From positions 12,501-76,500 of the forward strand of contig CANUEZ040000001.1 of the NCBI GenBank assembly GCA_948099385.1: a stretch of DNA of 64,000 bases, read 5' to 3'. Each line of letters opens with the position of its first letter. Within the stretch, counting starts at the first letter, position 1. This document shows, piece after piece, positions 1 to 9,905 of the stretch. The DNA comes from Fasciola hepatica. Its lineage: Eukaryota > Platyhelminthes > Trematoda > Plagiorchiida > Fasciolidae. Both the position numbers and the translations under genes were made by a program. The notes beneath the pieces were generated by a model that saw only the letters and a list, made by a program, of their open reading frames with translations, had not been told where the DNA came from and ran no database searches.

Positions 1-2113
1 CACTTCAAAAACGCAATCGACGCGGGATCAACAAGGTCGTTTCGTCAGTTTGTATTGGACAGGTATTCATGAAGTCTTGAAGTAGAACATGGGTACCAGG
101 CCAAAGCACAAACGGTCCCGGATCTTTTGATTATCCAGCTATCTAAATGTCACTGGTGAGCTAGAAGATGGTTCAGCGAATAAAGGGTAATGATAAAAAG
201 AGAGAAGGTTCAAAATATGAATCTTGACAGTATCTTGTATCTGGTATTGCCGGCGAGCTGGAAGATAGTTCAGTTGACAGTGGAAGACGGCGTTAAAGTT
301 TGCTAGAGTGGCTCTAAAGATTCTGATTTGGAAGATCCATCGAACATCAACCAACGTGATCCTTGAACCGCGCGCGGCGAACGACCCTGCGACCCCACCT
401 TCAGGTAATGGCGATGGCCAATAGTGAGTCCAGAGTTCTTTCGATGGTTTGAACACCAGCCTTTCACCCACCACTGCACAATGCATTTCATCGAAAACCC
501 GGTAAAAATAGGTGGGAGAAATAAGACCTCATTGCACATCAGCTGCGAGAGGCTTGTGCCAGGTCAGGTTAGGTCAGGTCACGTGACTTGCGGCTTGAGC
601 CAATAAACTTCCAGTTTCTTCAGCTGCGGGCCAAAGGAGTTCCTGCCGTGCTGTAACTTCCAGGTGCCCAATATAACTCGGTATATGTAGTAGCTGAAAG
701 GAAAGAAAAGAAACGGGCTCGCCCTCGGGAAAGGTATATTCACACTACCATAGATTCGGCCATACAACCCACTGCCGTCCTCATGTGAGACATACCCGGA
801 GTCCTCGAAAAATATAAAGATCTTTATATGGAATGATGACGGGTAAGTTGATATGAGGGCTGTGATAGAGATAGGTACAGTGGGAAAACACTAGAGTGGT
901 GAGGTGCAGTGCGAGATAGTTAGTCAGGAGGGGAGGAAAAGACGGATTATGAGAATAAAAGGAAGCATCTTAAGATGGTTAGCAACCGTCCAGAGGTACT
1001 CCTGCCTAGCAAGCATCTAGCTTGTGCCTAAAGGCAACGACCAAATTTGCCATCACTGCTTGTGGAGGCAACTTGTTTCACTCCCTTGTGACACGGCGAG
1101 AAAAGAAACATGCCTTTATGCTCTTGCTTGCTGTTGGTTGGTCCAACTAATGCTCGTGTCCCCCGAGTGCAACGTTGTGACAACGAGTCAGTAATGCTCT
1201 GTGGGTCGTAGTGATTCCCCATAGAACTTATGGCACTCCACCAGACACCTCCTCCTTAGCCCTTGACGATCCAGCGAGAGAAGACCTAAAGCTTTTAGTC
1301 TTTTCTGGTACGGCTCCCCCTGCATCCAATTTAAAATCCGAGTAAACTTCCGTTGAACGTCTTCTAACACCTTTTTGTCTTGCACGAGCCTCGGTGCCCA
1401 AGTCTGAATAAATGTCTCCAAGTGATGCCTAGCGGTCACCCGGAAATAGGAAGAATTACTCCGGCCTCGTTGGACACCAATGTTCTTCTTACGTCGAGGA
1501 GCTCCCTGTTGACCATGACCAAAGTCGACGAACACTGTCAGACGGGTTTGAAGCTGTCGTGCACAAACACTCTTAGGTCTCCAAACACAGCAGAGTACTC
1601 AATCCTTACCGGGACGGACAGCCCTACATAAATGTCTTCGTTGCCTCCCCTGCCTGCCAGCAGGTGTTTGCATTTAGCTGCATTCAGTGGCAACTCCCAC
1701 TTTGCAGATCACGCACGAATCCTGTTTAAGTCGGTTTGCAGTCACCTTGGGGTTGACTCAACTACTGTTTTCATGTCAAGGTCACCGTGGCGAAAAATCA
1801 GGTTGTCTCGGTCTTTTTTGCTTTTCAGCGGCAAGATCAAGCATTTGGTTATTGCCAGTATTTATTATTATTTCAACTGATTTACTGATCCGATAGTAGT
1901 GATAACTGCATCACGCCAGCCTGTAGGCCTCAGGTATTATCGCGAATCAGCAAAATAGAACTTTGAAGAGGTTTGCGGTTTCTAACAAACTTAATCCATT
2001 GTTCGAAACCCTCCCATAGTAGTCTCTTTTCACCCGGTGCCTCAAACTTAATTACTCACTTTTTCCCCACCTCTTTGATACCTCACAGTTTAACATGATC
2101 CGTTAATTTGCCC
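1..2113 (-). mobile_element. A block copy 1: remnant of a CR1-like LINE (RT 3' part plus long 3' tail)
   Basis: Minus-strand copy of a block that recurs at 22347-24462 (+), 26160-28260 (-) and 44608-45765 (-). From right to left it holds a decayed RT stretch (about 1800 down to 1030), then about 1 kb without coding signal. Homology runs off the left edge of the window, so the 3' end is not seen. It matches the other copies base for base over long stretches, with scattered substitutions. Its match to them ends sharply at 2113, exactly where the other copies join the 5' end of an L-alpha element, so copy 1 may keep the older flank. An 18-bp perfect palindrome sits at 812-829. Non-functional. 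Confidence 0.75.
1028..1810 (-). pseudogene. Reverse transcriptase C-terminal remnant, CR1-like (A block copy 1)
   Basis: Translation of the minus strand in several frames gives the region after the RT catalytic box. A segment with LQTDLNRI, WSAKWELPLN and AAKCKHL corresponds to the 'LQ.DL..i..W..kW.L.fN..KCk' region of CR1/Jockey RTs. It is followed by a thumb-like segment with VLEDVQRKFTRILNWMQG and RLKALGLLSLDRQGLRRR, the usual 'VQRRaTK.i.....Y..RL..LgL.sLe.RRlRgDL' signature. The longest open piece is 1188-1535 (115 codons). The catalytic YADD box itself is not readable, and frameshifts and stops separate the pieces. It resembles the L-alpha thumb only distantly, so this is a different, older LINE family. 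Dead copy. Confidence 0.7.
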
Positions 2114-2875
2114 AGAAGTGGCCGGATAAAAACATATAGACTTTGAGCAGTTTGATTTGCTTTCTGAATAAAGTATTTTGATGCATCAACATGAAACTGG
2201 GAACCGGCGAAAAAATCCATGTATTGTGCTTAGCTACAAAAGTAGGATAGGCACAGCTGGCAAAAACGATGAACTGACGGGTAGGAGATCACCAGTTTAT
2301 GTTCACTACAGAAGGTGGAACACTTTTTGGCGACAGAACAGAACTCCGCGGCACAAGAGTTTATCAGATGTGCATATGTGTGACATGATACCTTGCGAGA
2401 TGAGGATATTGCAATGCAACAGCCCTAAGTGGGTGAACAGTGGAACTGGCGGAGAAAGCAAACAAATACAGGACGATCGATTATTGGGAATCTCTAGAGA
2501 TATATCTTGCAGTATCATATATTGTTTGAAGATTGTGGCAGCAATAAATGCTTCAGTTTTTGAGTATATCGGTAACAGTAGCAAAAAATCAAGCTTCATC
2601 TTAGAGAATGATTATGTATAACAAAAAGGCTGGTGAATAGTTTGTCATGAAACCGCGGGAAGTGGACCGGGAATAATGAGCCAAGAAAGTTGATGGGTTT
2701 TTGAGTATGCAATAATTATGCACCAAAGAAAGCAAATTTTGCCGGGGGTAAACTGCAGTAAGTTACGAAGGTTAATTAGGAAGCGAGCAAGATGGGGAGT
2801 CTATGTTACCTGGAGGAGACGGCGGCAAATTTGTAGCATTCTGGTCATATGAAGAGTATGTTTTTGTTTGGTTTT
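2114..2875. other. Unassigned flank, no gene recognised
   Basis: This stretch starts where copy 1 of the A block stops matching its relatives. A 147-codon open frame (2178-2621, +) and a 97-codon frame opposite it are present. Neither has a recognisable domain, codon pattern or second copy in the window, so I do not call them genes. Confidence 0.5.
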
Positions 2876-3091
2876 TCAATCCGCAACCGGTGCTAGTGGG
2901 TGGGGCTGACCGTGCGCTGGACACCTAACCCGAAAACAACTTCTGGAGGTAGGAGGTGTGATCCACCAACCTAGTTGCGCCCGCACATCGTTGCAGACGT
3001 CCTGCACTTCCGGTGTGCGCTGGCCAAACCGGGGGATCTGACCGAGCCCCGCATCGGCGGTATTTGCAAACGTGATGTTGGTTCGGATCAA
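2876..3091 (-). repeat. SINE-like short dispersed repeat, copy 1
   Basis: On the minus strand this about 200-bp segment matches 54290-54495 (+) and 57400-57585 (+). Shared blocks are a 'GGTCARATCC' start, a 'GGCGCACA/CGGGCGTG' centre, 'GGATCACACCTCC' and an end near 'CACCGGTTGCGGAT'. All three copies differ by many substitutions, so the family is old. The start resembles a pol III B-box lacking one base, but I see no good A-box, so a tRNA origin is not shown. It could also be a conserved part of a LINE 3'UTR. Confidence 0.5.
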
Positions 3092-3642
3092 ACGGACTTA
3101 GAGGTGGAATATTCCTGGAGATTGCGAGGGATCCCGGAGAACAGGGTCAATAATTGAGCGACGGAATGATGGATGGGTATCAGATTTTCAGCTATAAATT
3201 TGGGCCAAATAGTTCGCCGGTATTATCTCCGGATCATTCCAATTCATCAAAGGGGAGATGCGCCCCGGTTAGTGTCTGGAAATGAAAGTGGAGAGAGGCA
3301 GTCTGGGATGCTGTCAGCTGAGGATCAAAGGTCAATGGTGAAATGAGGAATCTAGTATTTTATACACAGACTACTTTGGGGAGACCGAGGACTACGAGCC
3401 ATTGGGAGTGAATAAGAATACAAAAACAATGGTCAAAATTAGGAATAAGAATGGTGACTTGGAGGTAAATGGTAGTCGCCGGAAGTGGATTTAGTGTTGG
3501 AACTCTAAGCAAAATAAAGGGGCAGAATGGGGTCAGTTCGGACCAAGTAAAGCGAATAAGGTATTATGGAGATAGATTTGAGGCCTCAGTGGGCGTGACT
3601 TACGGAGAATCTACCAAGGGCAGCGTCAGTAATGTAAGTCAT
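3092..3642. other. Flank with a short X-like fragment
   Basis: Around 3285-3345 the text 'GGCAGTCTGGG' followed by 'CAGCTGAGGATCAAAGG' matches a conserved block of the X element (compare 21140-21170 and 12000-12040). The remainder has no recognised content and no convincing open frame. It lies directly 3' of the RT of L-alpha-1 and probably includes its 3'UTR. Confidence 0.35.
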
Positions 3643-5469
3643 TCAAACGGGTACTAATATGCTGGCGACGGAGAAAGCATGTGGGTTATGCAATGTCGAC
3701 GCTGCGAAGGAAGTTGCCCGGGTCATGCCTTCTTTATATATTCCAAAATCTAGGTTACCCTCATTGGCTTGTTCCAAAATGTTGCACATGTAGAATAATT
3801 GTAGTACTTTGGAGAAATCTAAATATTTCTTAAGGACAATTTTAAATCGGTATGTTGTCCGGCAGGCCCGAATGTCTCCAGGCAGTCGGTTCCAAATACG
3901 GGAATAGACGGTGATGAAGAAGCTCTCTTTTAGTTTTGTCCCAGAGTATGAAACTTTAGTGGTATGACTTCGGTTACGAAGAGGGTATAGTGCGTCCTGA
4001 GTGAAACATCGATCGATGATGGATGTATGGGCTCTAGGATGTAGGAGGTTGAATAGAAGATAAAGATTTAGTTTCGTACGTCGCAGCCACAGGGGTTCAA
4101 GTCTTAGTAGCTCACATCTCTCTTTGTGATTCAAGGGAGACGGTGAGCCGAGTAAGTGCTTGTCAAAGGATAGCTCAACTCTTTCGATAGCAAGTCTGTC
4201 AGATTTGCGCATGTGAGTGTATATCAGAGGACAACATTCGAGCTGCATTCTAGCTCGGGACTTAAACATCAGAGGCTGGCTGTTGCGCATTGTAAAAGTT
4301 CTGCAGATGAGGGCTATCGTTCTCTTTGTCTGAACTACCTGGAAGGTGGCTTGTTCTTGAGAGGTGAAAGTGCAAGAATACTGTGGACCGAGATCTCGTA
4401 CTAGCGGAGTAATAAGAATGAACGAGCCGTTTAAGGCGAGGGGTTCGGAAGGAAATTGACCTTTATACGTGAGAGTGGCACTCTTAGCAGAGGAAAAACT
4501 CATTTTCCAAGTGCTGCACCATATGTCAAGAGAGTCCAGGTCGTCAGCTATTTTGAGGTGGGTATAGGTCAAGGTATGGGGCCCAACGGAATACGCAATT
4601 TTGAAATCATCGGTGAATAGAAACGCGGTGCCATGGCGTATTATTTTGAATACGTCGGTAATGTAGAGAAGAAATAAAAGTGAGCCCAACACACTCCCCT
4701 GCATAACACTACTTGTGACTGGCTGGGTTGATGAGAAATAACCCTCAGTCTTTACTGTTAGCGATCCCCAGCTAAGGGAGGATGACAACCAAGAAAGGAG
4801 TGGGTCTGTTATGCCGTAAGATTTAACCTTGGTCAGCAGCTGAGCATGAGGCACACGATCAAATGCTTTGGTCATATCAAGGTAGGTAACGATAAGTGCC
4901 ATTCCAGAGTCAGCTGACGTTGTGATTATATTTAGGAAATCAGGTTGGCAGGTCAGACACGACCTAGACTTTAAGAAGCCGTGTTGGTTTTTATTTACTA
5001 ACCCACGAGTAAGGATAAAACTAGCAGTCTTATCTTCAACCACTCGTCGCATTTTCCTAGATATAATGAGAGTGTGGTTTATGGGGCGGTAATTAGAAGG
5101 GTCATGCGAGGTACCCTTCTTATGGAGGGGAACGATAACGGAAGTTTTCCACTGGGATGGGAAAATGCTTTGTGACATGGAGAGATAAAGTAAGTTCAGC
5201 GAATGTATCACGATGTCCGGGCCGCCAACACGAAACAGAGCTTGAGGGATGCCATCGATTACAGGGCGGGCCAGGGGCCAGGCGGTATTTAACAGCTTCC
5301 TGACTTTGTTGGCTGAGAATACTACGGTTGACAGGATATCGGCAGTCATGGAGGTGAGATCCTGGATTGGACTATTGTGGTCTGTTATGAAGGTAGAAGC
5401 GAGGAAATTATTGAATACCTCAGCGAATAACTGCGGCGAGCTAATATAAATGTTTTCTGATAGGAGCAA
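3643..5469 (-). pseudogene. L-alpha-1 ORF2, reverse transcriptase part (608 codons open)
   Basis: This is the longest open frame in the window. RT blocks in order: finger block with QWKTSVIVPLHKKG and NYRPI; QHGFLKSRSCLT; active-site A block YLDMTKAFDRVPHAQLL; B block reading SSVMQGSVLGSLLF; C block reading FTDDFKIAY; then the thumb with CRTFTMRNSQPL, LGSPSPLNHKERCELL and a C-terminal RIWNRLPGDIR. The family is CR1/Jockey-type LINE RT, which copies element RNA at a nicked target. Oddities: the C box is FTDD where the family has (F/Y)ADD, and the B block has changed residues (usual SGV.QGSVLGP). The frame starts at a TTG simply because a frameshift at about 5470-5528 separates it from the upstream endonuclease frame. 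Open but probably inactive. Confidence 0.88.
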
Positions 5470-5528
5470 ATATGGTATTTTGGTTGTACGGCGGGAGTTT
5501 TGAGTTTTGCCAAGGCCAGAGGGATGGG

Positions 5529-6440
5529 TTATTTTATTCGGCTGGTTGAGAGCGTACAGTTCTTGCTTCTCCAGCTTGTTCTCACTTTCGCTTGGTAGCA
5601 GGCGTGAGAGGTGGCCAGGCAGAGGAAGATAAAGAGGTCGTTGGTCCTTTCGTATGCAAGTTGCAATTTCCGAAACTTATGTTGCGTCTTTTGATGTCGA
5701 TAGGTCTTTCTCACACTGAGTTCGATTATCCCGAGAAATATGATGTTTAGAGAATAGAATAAGTTAGAGTACATCACGACCGATGCCAGCTGAGGATAAG
5801 ATGTTAGGAAGAATTCATACCAGATTTGATTACGCCGGACGGTGGGTAGAATGTCCCAATTTGCTTTTCGGAAAGATTTTTGATTTTGAGGACTTTCCTG
5901 GTGATGCGGTTGAACGGAGAATTCACGTGTTATGAACTTATGATCACAATCAGGAAAGTGGCCAAGGACATTGTCCTTTATATTTTGGAGGCCTAAAGTA
6001 TAGATAAGATCTAGGATATTGCTCCCTCTGGTTGGTGATTTTACGTGCGGATACGGATACATATACATGAGATCAAACTGCGGTACTTCGGAGAGGAATT
6101 CAGGGTTGTCCAACAAATGCCAGGGAGGTTGAAGACCTCGCTATGATTTTAGCAGTGTGCGTGATTTCAGCCACGTGACAGAACGCATCGGTTGTTGCAT
6201 TTACATCGCTCATGTTGCAGCCCGACGGACAGCAAACGCAACCAATAAATAGCTGCTCCTAAAGCGGTTCTATGGAGATCCAGACAGAGTCTTGGACCTT
6301 ATCAAGGACGAGAGGTTGGAGTAAGTGTGTTTCAAGACTGCTCTTACTATAAGCTAGACACCCACCACTACGTCTCTCAGATCTGTTCGTAGCAGATACA
6401 TAATAACCGGGTATGGGATGTATCGGAGGACGGTTTTATC
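5529..6440 (-). pseudogene. L-alpha-1 ORF2, endonuclease C-terminal part and EN-RT linker
   Basis: Minus-strand reading shows EN motifs: a decayed AKIIA (usual AKIIAGDFN) near 6140, KSPTRGSNILDLIYT at about 6035-5990 and FPDCDHKFI (usual PGSDHK), followed by a basic EN-RT linker. The part from 6440 to about 6195 is about 90 per cent identical to 47550-47760 of L-alpha-6, and reading is continuous into the EN, so this is one element. The match to L-alpha-6 stops at 6440, where a younger insertion enters; it resumes at 9253. EN nicks the target DNA in LINE retrotransposition. Several frame changes; dead. Confidence 0.75.
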
Positions 6441-6445
6441 AGTAA
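6441..6445. repeat. Target-site duplication AGTAA, left copy
   Basis: AGTAA at 6441-6445 recurs at 9248-9252, flanking the L-alpha-2 insertion. Removing the insertion and one copy restores the L-alpha-6-like EN sequence across the junction. Confidence 0.6.
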
Positions 6446-7005
6446 AATATTCTTGTACATTTAATTTCTCCGAACCATCGGCCGTGCAGGTTGCTAAAGC
6501 TAGACGGCTGATTGGTCTGATTATTAGAACCTTCGGTCTTACAGAGAGCAAGCTAAGCATTTTTAAAACTCATGTCAGACTACTTCTGGAATATTGCACT
6601 GTCGTCTTTTCTCACATGCGGCAGATTGACAGATTTGCAATTGAGAATGTACAACGTAGATTTACCAAACAACTACTAGGATATTCCTCACCTTTAAATT
6701 GTATAGAAAGGTGTGAAATATTGCACCAAGAGCCCCTATGGCTGCGTCGTCTACGAATGAACCTGTCTTTCTTTTGCAATATTGTAAAACATAAATCTTG
6801 CATTTCAGCCCCCCAGGTCAAAACTCTCTCCAACTATTCTCTACGACATAGAGACACTATGGTCTTGATTCCAGTACCCAGGACTGCAATGCGGTCAAAC
6901 TTCTTTATTGGTAAATATTCTTCCCTCTGGAACAAACTCCCACCTCAACTTAGGTCAATGTCTTCGGCCTCTTTATTATTCAAAAAGAAACAAATAAACA
7001 TCTAA
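6446..7005 (+). pseudogene. L-alpha-2 RT thumb and C terminus
   Basis: An open frame of about 186 codons encodes the C-terminal part of L-alpha RT: KYSCTFNFSE, VQVAKARRLIGLIIRTF, LLLEYCTVVFSHM, VQRRFTKQLLGYSSPLN and FIGKYSSLWNKLPPQLRS. Each block matches the same region of L-alpha-1 and L-alpha-4. The frame nominally opens at an ATG at 6418, but bases 6418-6445 belong to the interrupted host element, so that start has no meaning. The frame is intact to its natural stop, so the insertion is younger than its host. No catalytic box, so not functional alone. Confidence 0.8.
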
Positions 7006-9196
7006 CTGTCCAAAAACTCATCCGAATTCATGATCCCTACATGTCTATTACCCGAGCCTACGAACTGGGCCTGGGATACTAACCAAAAGCTTAACAACTT
7101 TGTTCAGTAGACAGTTATTACCGATGGGTGGTAAGGAGCATTCTGTATTATAGTTAGCAAATAAAAGCAGTCCAACCTATACTCCATGACTGTCAACAGC
7201 ACACTCCACGTGTTTGTCTAGCCACTTCCTATTTTCAACGCCTCTGACCACGACCCCCTACTGGCCACCGCTACTCCGGTGATTCTTTTTTAATGCGGTC
7301 AGATTTCACCATAGTCGGTTAGGTTCTTTTTTATCAGCTGCCGCCAGGTATAAGAGCATTTATAATGCTAGAAAATACATAGCAGCATACATAATATTGT
7401 CCTCAAGGTACCAGTCTCATCCACGCTTCAACTATTTACTCATTGAGACCCTATTTCAGCACACGAGATTCCAGGCCTCGTTTTGATGAACGAACCGCCA
7501 CAATCGATATATTTTTCTATAAACCATTCGTCGAACTACACATAAGTATTTGCCCCCATTGTCGCCTTTTCTGGCCTCCTTGCTTTTTTGGTAATTCTCA
7601 CTAAGCCTCACAATAATTAGTCGATATTACCGGTCTTCTTCGCTTTCCGGATGTTGTTTAATCCACAAAATCAGACTTCAAAGTCGCGACCACCCATTTC
7701 TGTTACTGGCATGATTTTGGTGTTCCGCCTTTCTCCCCTAACCCACAGCTGGTAAAATTGCCAGACTGCAGCCTTCTCCGTTTTGTTTTCAGAACCTGCA
7801 CCCTAAGGACGACTGTCGCCTTCTTCATCCCTTGAATAACTCTCTTGCTGCACAGAACAAACGAGATTTACACACGACTTCATTTTCGCCCGTCCCACGA
7901 TCGCTTTCCCCAAGATTCCCACCATCAGACTTCTTGAACCTGGACTACTCGATCTCACTGCATTCATACAACTCATTTTAATCCCATATGTCATCCTGCC
8001 CGTTCCATGTTAAAACCCGCTAATACTGTTCAAACACTGGCACCTTTATTGTCACTGTTCATTGCTTTATCGGTCACCAAAAAATAACGTCCGGCGCTGA
8101 CATATCTTTCAGTAGTCCTCCAGTGGGCAGCGGAGTAATTAGTAACTACCTGCACTCTTCATCGGTCCATCCGATCGCATCCGCAATGCTGTTGCATCGA
8201 GTGTTCGGGCTCTGCAGATCACTGCGTTCCCTTCACGATTGAACGTCTTCGATACACTTCCCATGCTGCATCGCCGCTCCGTTCCCATCATTTGTTACAC
8301 CTGTCAAATTGGTCATTAGAAATGTGACATTCACAATCTACTTACTATACCATCACCGTTATCGACACCTTTGATCTTCCAGATGTTGCATTCGTGTTAT
8401 ATTACCGAAACTGACCCCGTATGCAGCCTCTCAATCACACCACTATCTGCACCGGCTGATAAATTTTATTTCTATATTCGTTGATCCACTGCAGCTTTAC
8501 GCGATAAACTTAGGCAGTTTTATTGATCTGTCATTTTTGCGTGGTACACTCCACACAGCGTTCATCTATTGACGTACACTTACCTGTGAATTACTCTACA
8601 TTCCCTCCCGCAGAACTGAACACCTGCATAATGGATGTAACCACACGGTCAATATTGATTAGTCTTCCACTTCCGCTTTGACATTTCATACCAACCCTAC
8701 ATAAAGTTAACAATTTGCCGCACGCTCACCTGTTTTCCTCCGGCCGTCCCCTACCACCAGCACTCTGGTAGTCTCCCTCCCAAGAAATACGCAATCGTTT
8801 GCCACATATATGATTCCTCCATTATACAGCCACCACTTTATATACTACCATCTTTGCAGATTGAAATATTTCTATGTTAATACTTCTTGATATACCTGTC
8901 GTAAAGTGAATAATTCACCGAACGCTTCGACCAGATTTCTATCCATATGCCTCTCATATTCTGTAGCGCACCAACAACATATCCTTTGAATATGTTCGAA
9001 TTTCCACCGGTGGTAATTATTTCTTATACCACTTATGCATGTACTCCAAACCAACTGACATCATTCGACCCTGACCTTCAAATTCGCCGGGAATTACTAC
9101 AGTTTTAGTTCAGTGTAACACTTTCTTTGATACTCTGCACGCACGTTTTGTACCCTTTTGTGAATTGTCGTACCAGCATCACTGTAATCATCTGAT
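7006..9196 (+). other. L-alpha-2 3' untranslated region
   Basis: About 2.2 kb of pyrimidine-rich plus-strand sequence without coding signal, between the RT stop and the terminal stem-loop. It contains the 'CTGACCTTCAAATTCGCCGGG' type block (9066-9090) that also occurs about 200 bp before the ends at 57266, 63205 and at the window's right edge. Very long 3'UTRs appear to be typical of this family here. Confidence 0.6.
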
Positions 9197-9247
9197 CATG
9201 CATCCTAGCATGCTTCGGGCGCATCCGAAATATACAATTATTATTAT
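9197..9247 (+). repeat. LINE 3' terminus: stem-loop plus (ATT)n tail
   Basis: TTCGG (9214-9218), a 6-base loop and CCGAA (9225-9229) can pair. They are followed by ATAT and an ATTATTATT-like tail that abuts the target duplication. The same order occurs at 57222-57265 and 63175-63205. It is likely the RNA end recognised by the L-alpha reverse transcriptase (inference from position and conservation). Confidence 0.6.
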
Positions 9248-9252
9248 AGTAA

Positions 9253-9559
9253 GCCGAGTTTCAGTTACGAGGATCGCATCCGGGTGAGATTGCAGTGCAA
9301 AGGAGCGGAAGGATGTAAGATTACTCACAAGGGAGCGAGCACTGAAAAGTGCAATTGTGAAACTATCATTATCATGGCCATGACGTGCATTGAATGTATG
9401 ACCCCTTAAGTTGGCTGCCATGTTTGGAGAAATTATAGCCACTGGTGGACTGTGGGATGGTAAGGGAGGAGATATGGTATGGTAGGATGCGGGAAATTCA
9501 GTGGAAGCGGAAAAACTGGCCCATTTGCATGAGGTGGCACTGAGTCCGAAAGCCCACAA
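9253..9559 (-). pseudogene. L-alpha-1 ORF2 start: endonuclease N terminus
   Basis: Minus-strand frame with ALFSARSLVSNLTSFR and PDAILVTETRL, the first EN motifs (usual 'lN.RSL.nK...l......PDii.iTEtWL'). It overlaps the end of ORF1 (9433-9559) in the -1 frame. It stops abruptly at the L-alpha-2 insertion and continues at 6440. Nearly identical to 47238-47550 of L-alpha-6. No ATG lies in the overlap; the frame opens at a TTG. Confidence 0.75.
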
Positions 9560-9905
9560 CTATTTGGAGTTGGGGAGCGGGATGTATGTGGTTGGGTAGG
9601 CCGTGAGCAGGCAATTGGAACTGTGTTTGGATGAGGTATTGACATCACGATCTGAACAGTCTTGCCAAGACTTCCTTTTTCGTTGTTGGAAGAAGTGTTG
9701 TTACGTTTGGCTGTAACTGGAAGTGGAGGACCGATTGGGTTCGGAGAGAGAGGCCTGGGGCCTTGAGGCAAGATGACTGATTTTGCCGACAAAGTTACTT
9801 TGTTTATTTTCAAATATTTTACGGGTACCGGTGCAAGTACACCTAGTCCCGTGCCTTTCTGAGGTATGCAAGGAATGGCTAGTTCTTACATTGACAAATG
9901 AACGA
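9433..9905 (-). pseudogene. L-alpha-1 ORF1, Pro/Ser-rich C-terminal part
   Basis: Frame rich in Pro, Ser, Thr and Asn, with LSPNPIGPPLPV and an end NFPHPTIPYLLPYHPTVHQWL. It is the C-terminal tail of the L-alpha ORF1 protein, downstream of the RRM-like domain that lies at 21567-21925. It is about 97 per cent identical to 46984-47364. Its 5' edge at 9905 abuts the tail of an X element; the missing upstream part is found at 21230. ORF1 proteins bind element RNA in the ribonucleoprotein; the tail is probably unstructured. Confidence 0.7.

Larger units (their letters stand above)
6446..9247 (+). mobile_element. L-alpha-2: 5'-truncated LINE inserted into L-alpha-1
   Basis: Plus-strand element, opposite to the host element. 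It begins abruptly inside the RT thumb, carries about 2.2 kb of 3'UTR and ends in a stem-loop and TATTATTAT tail at about 9214-9247. The flanks read as two halves of one endonuclease gene, and a 5-bp AGTAA repeat borders both ends. 5' truncation, an (ATT)-type tail and a target duplication are the hallmarks of target-primed reverse transcription. This copy shows how long the family's 3'UTR is. Confidence 0.7.

Noticed and set aside
139..486. 115-codon frame conserved in A block copies 1, 2 and 3 as a small gene
   Set aside because: The copies are almost identical DNA, so an open frame is conserved automatically; no domain, and it lies in the noncoding 3' part of a LINE remnant.
2178..2621. 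147-codon frame as a host gene exon
   Set aside because: No recognisable domain, no splice-site support that I can judge, and competing frames on both strands.
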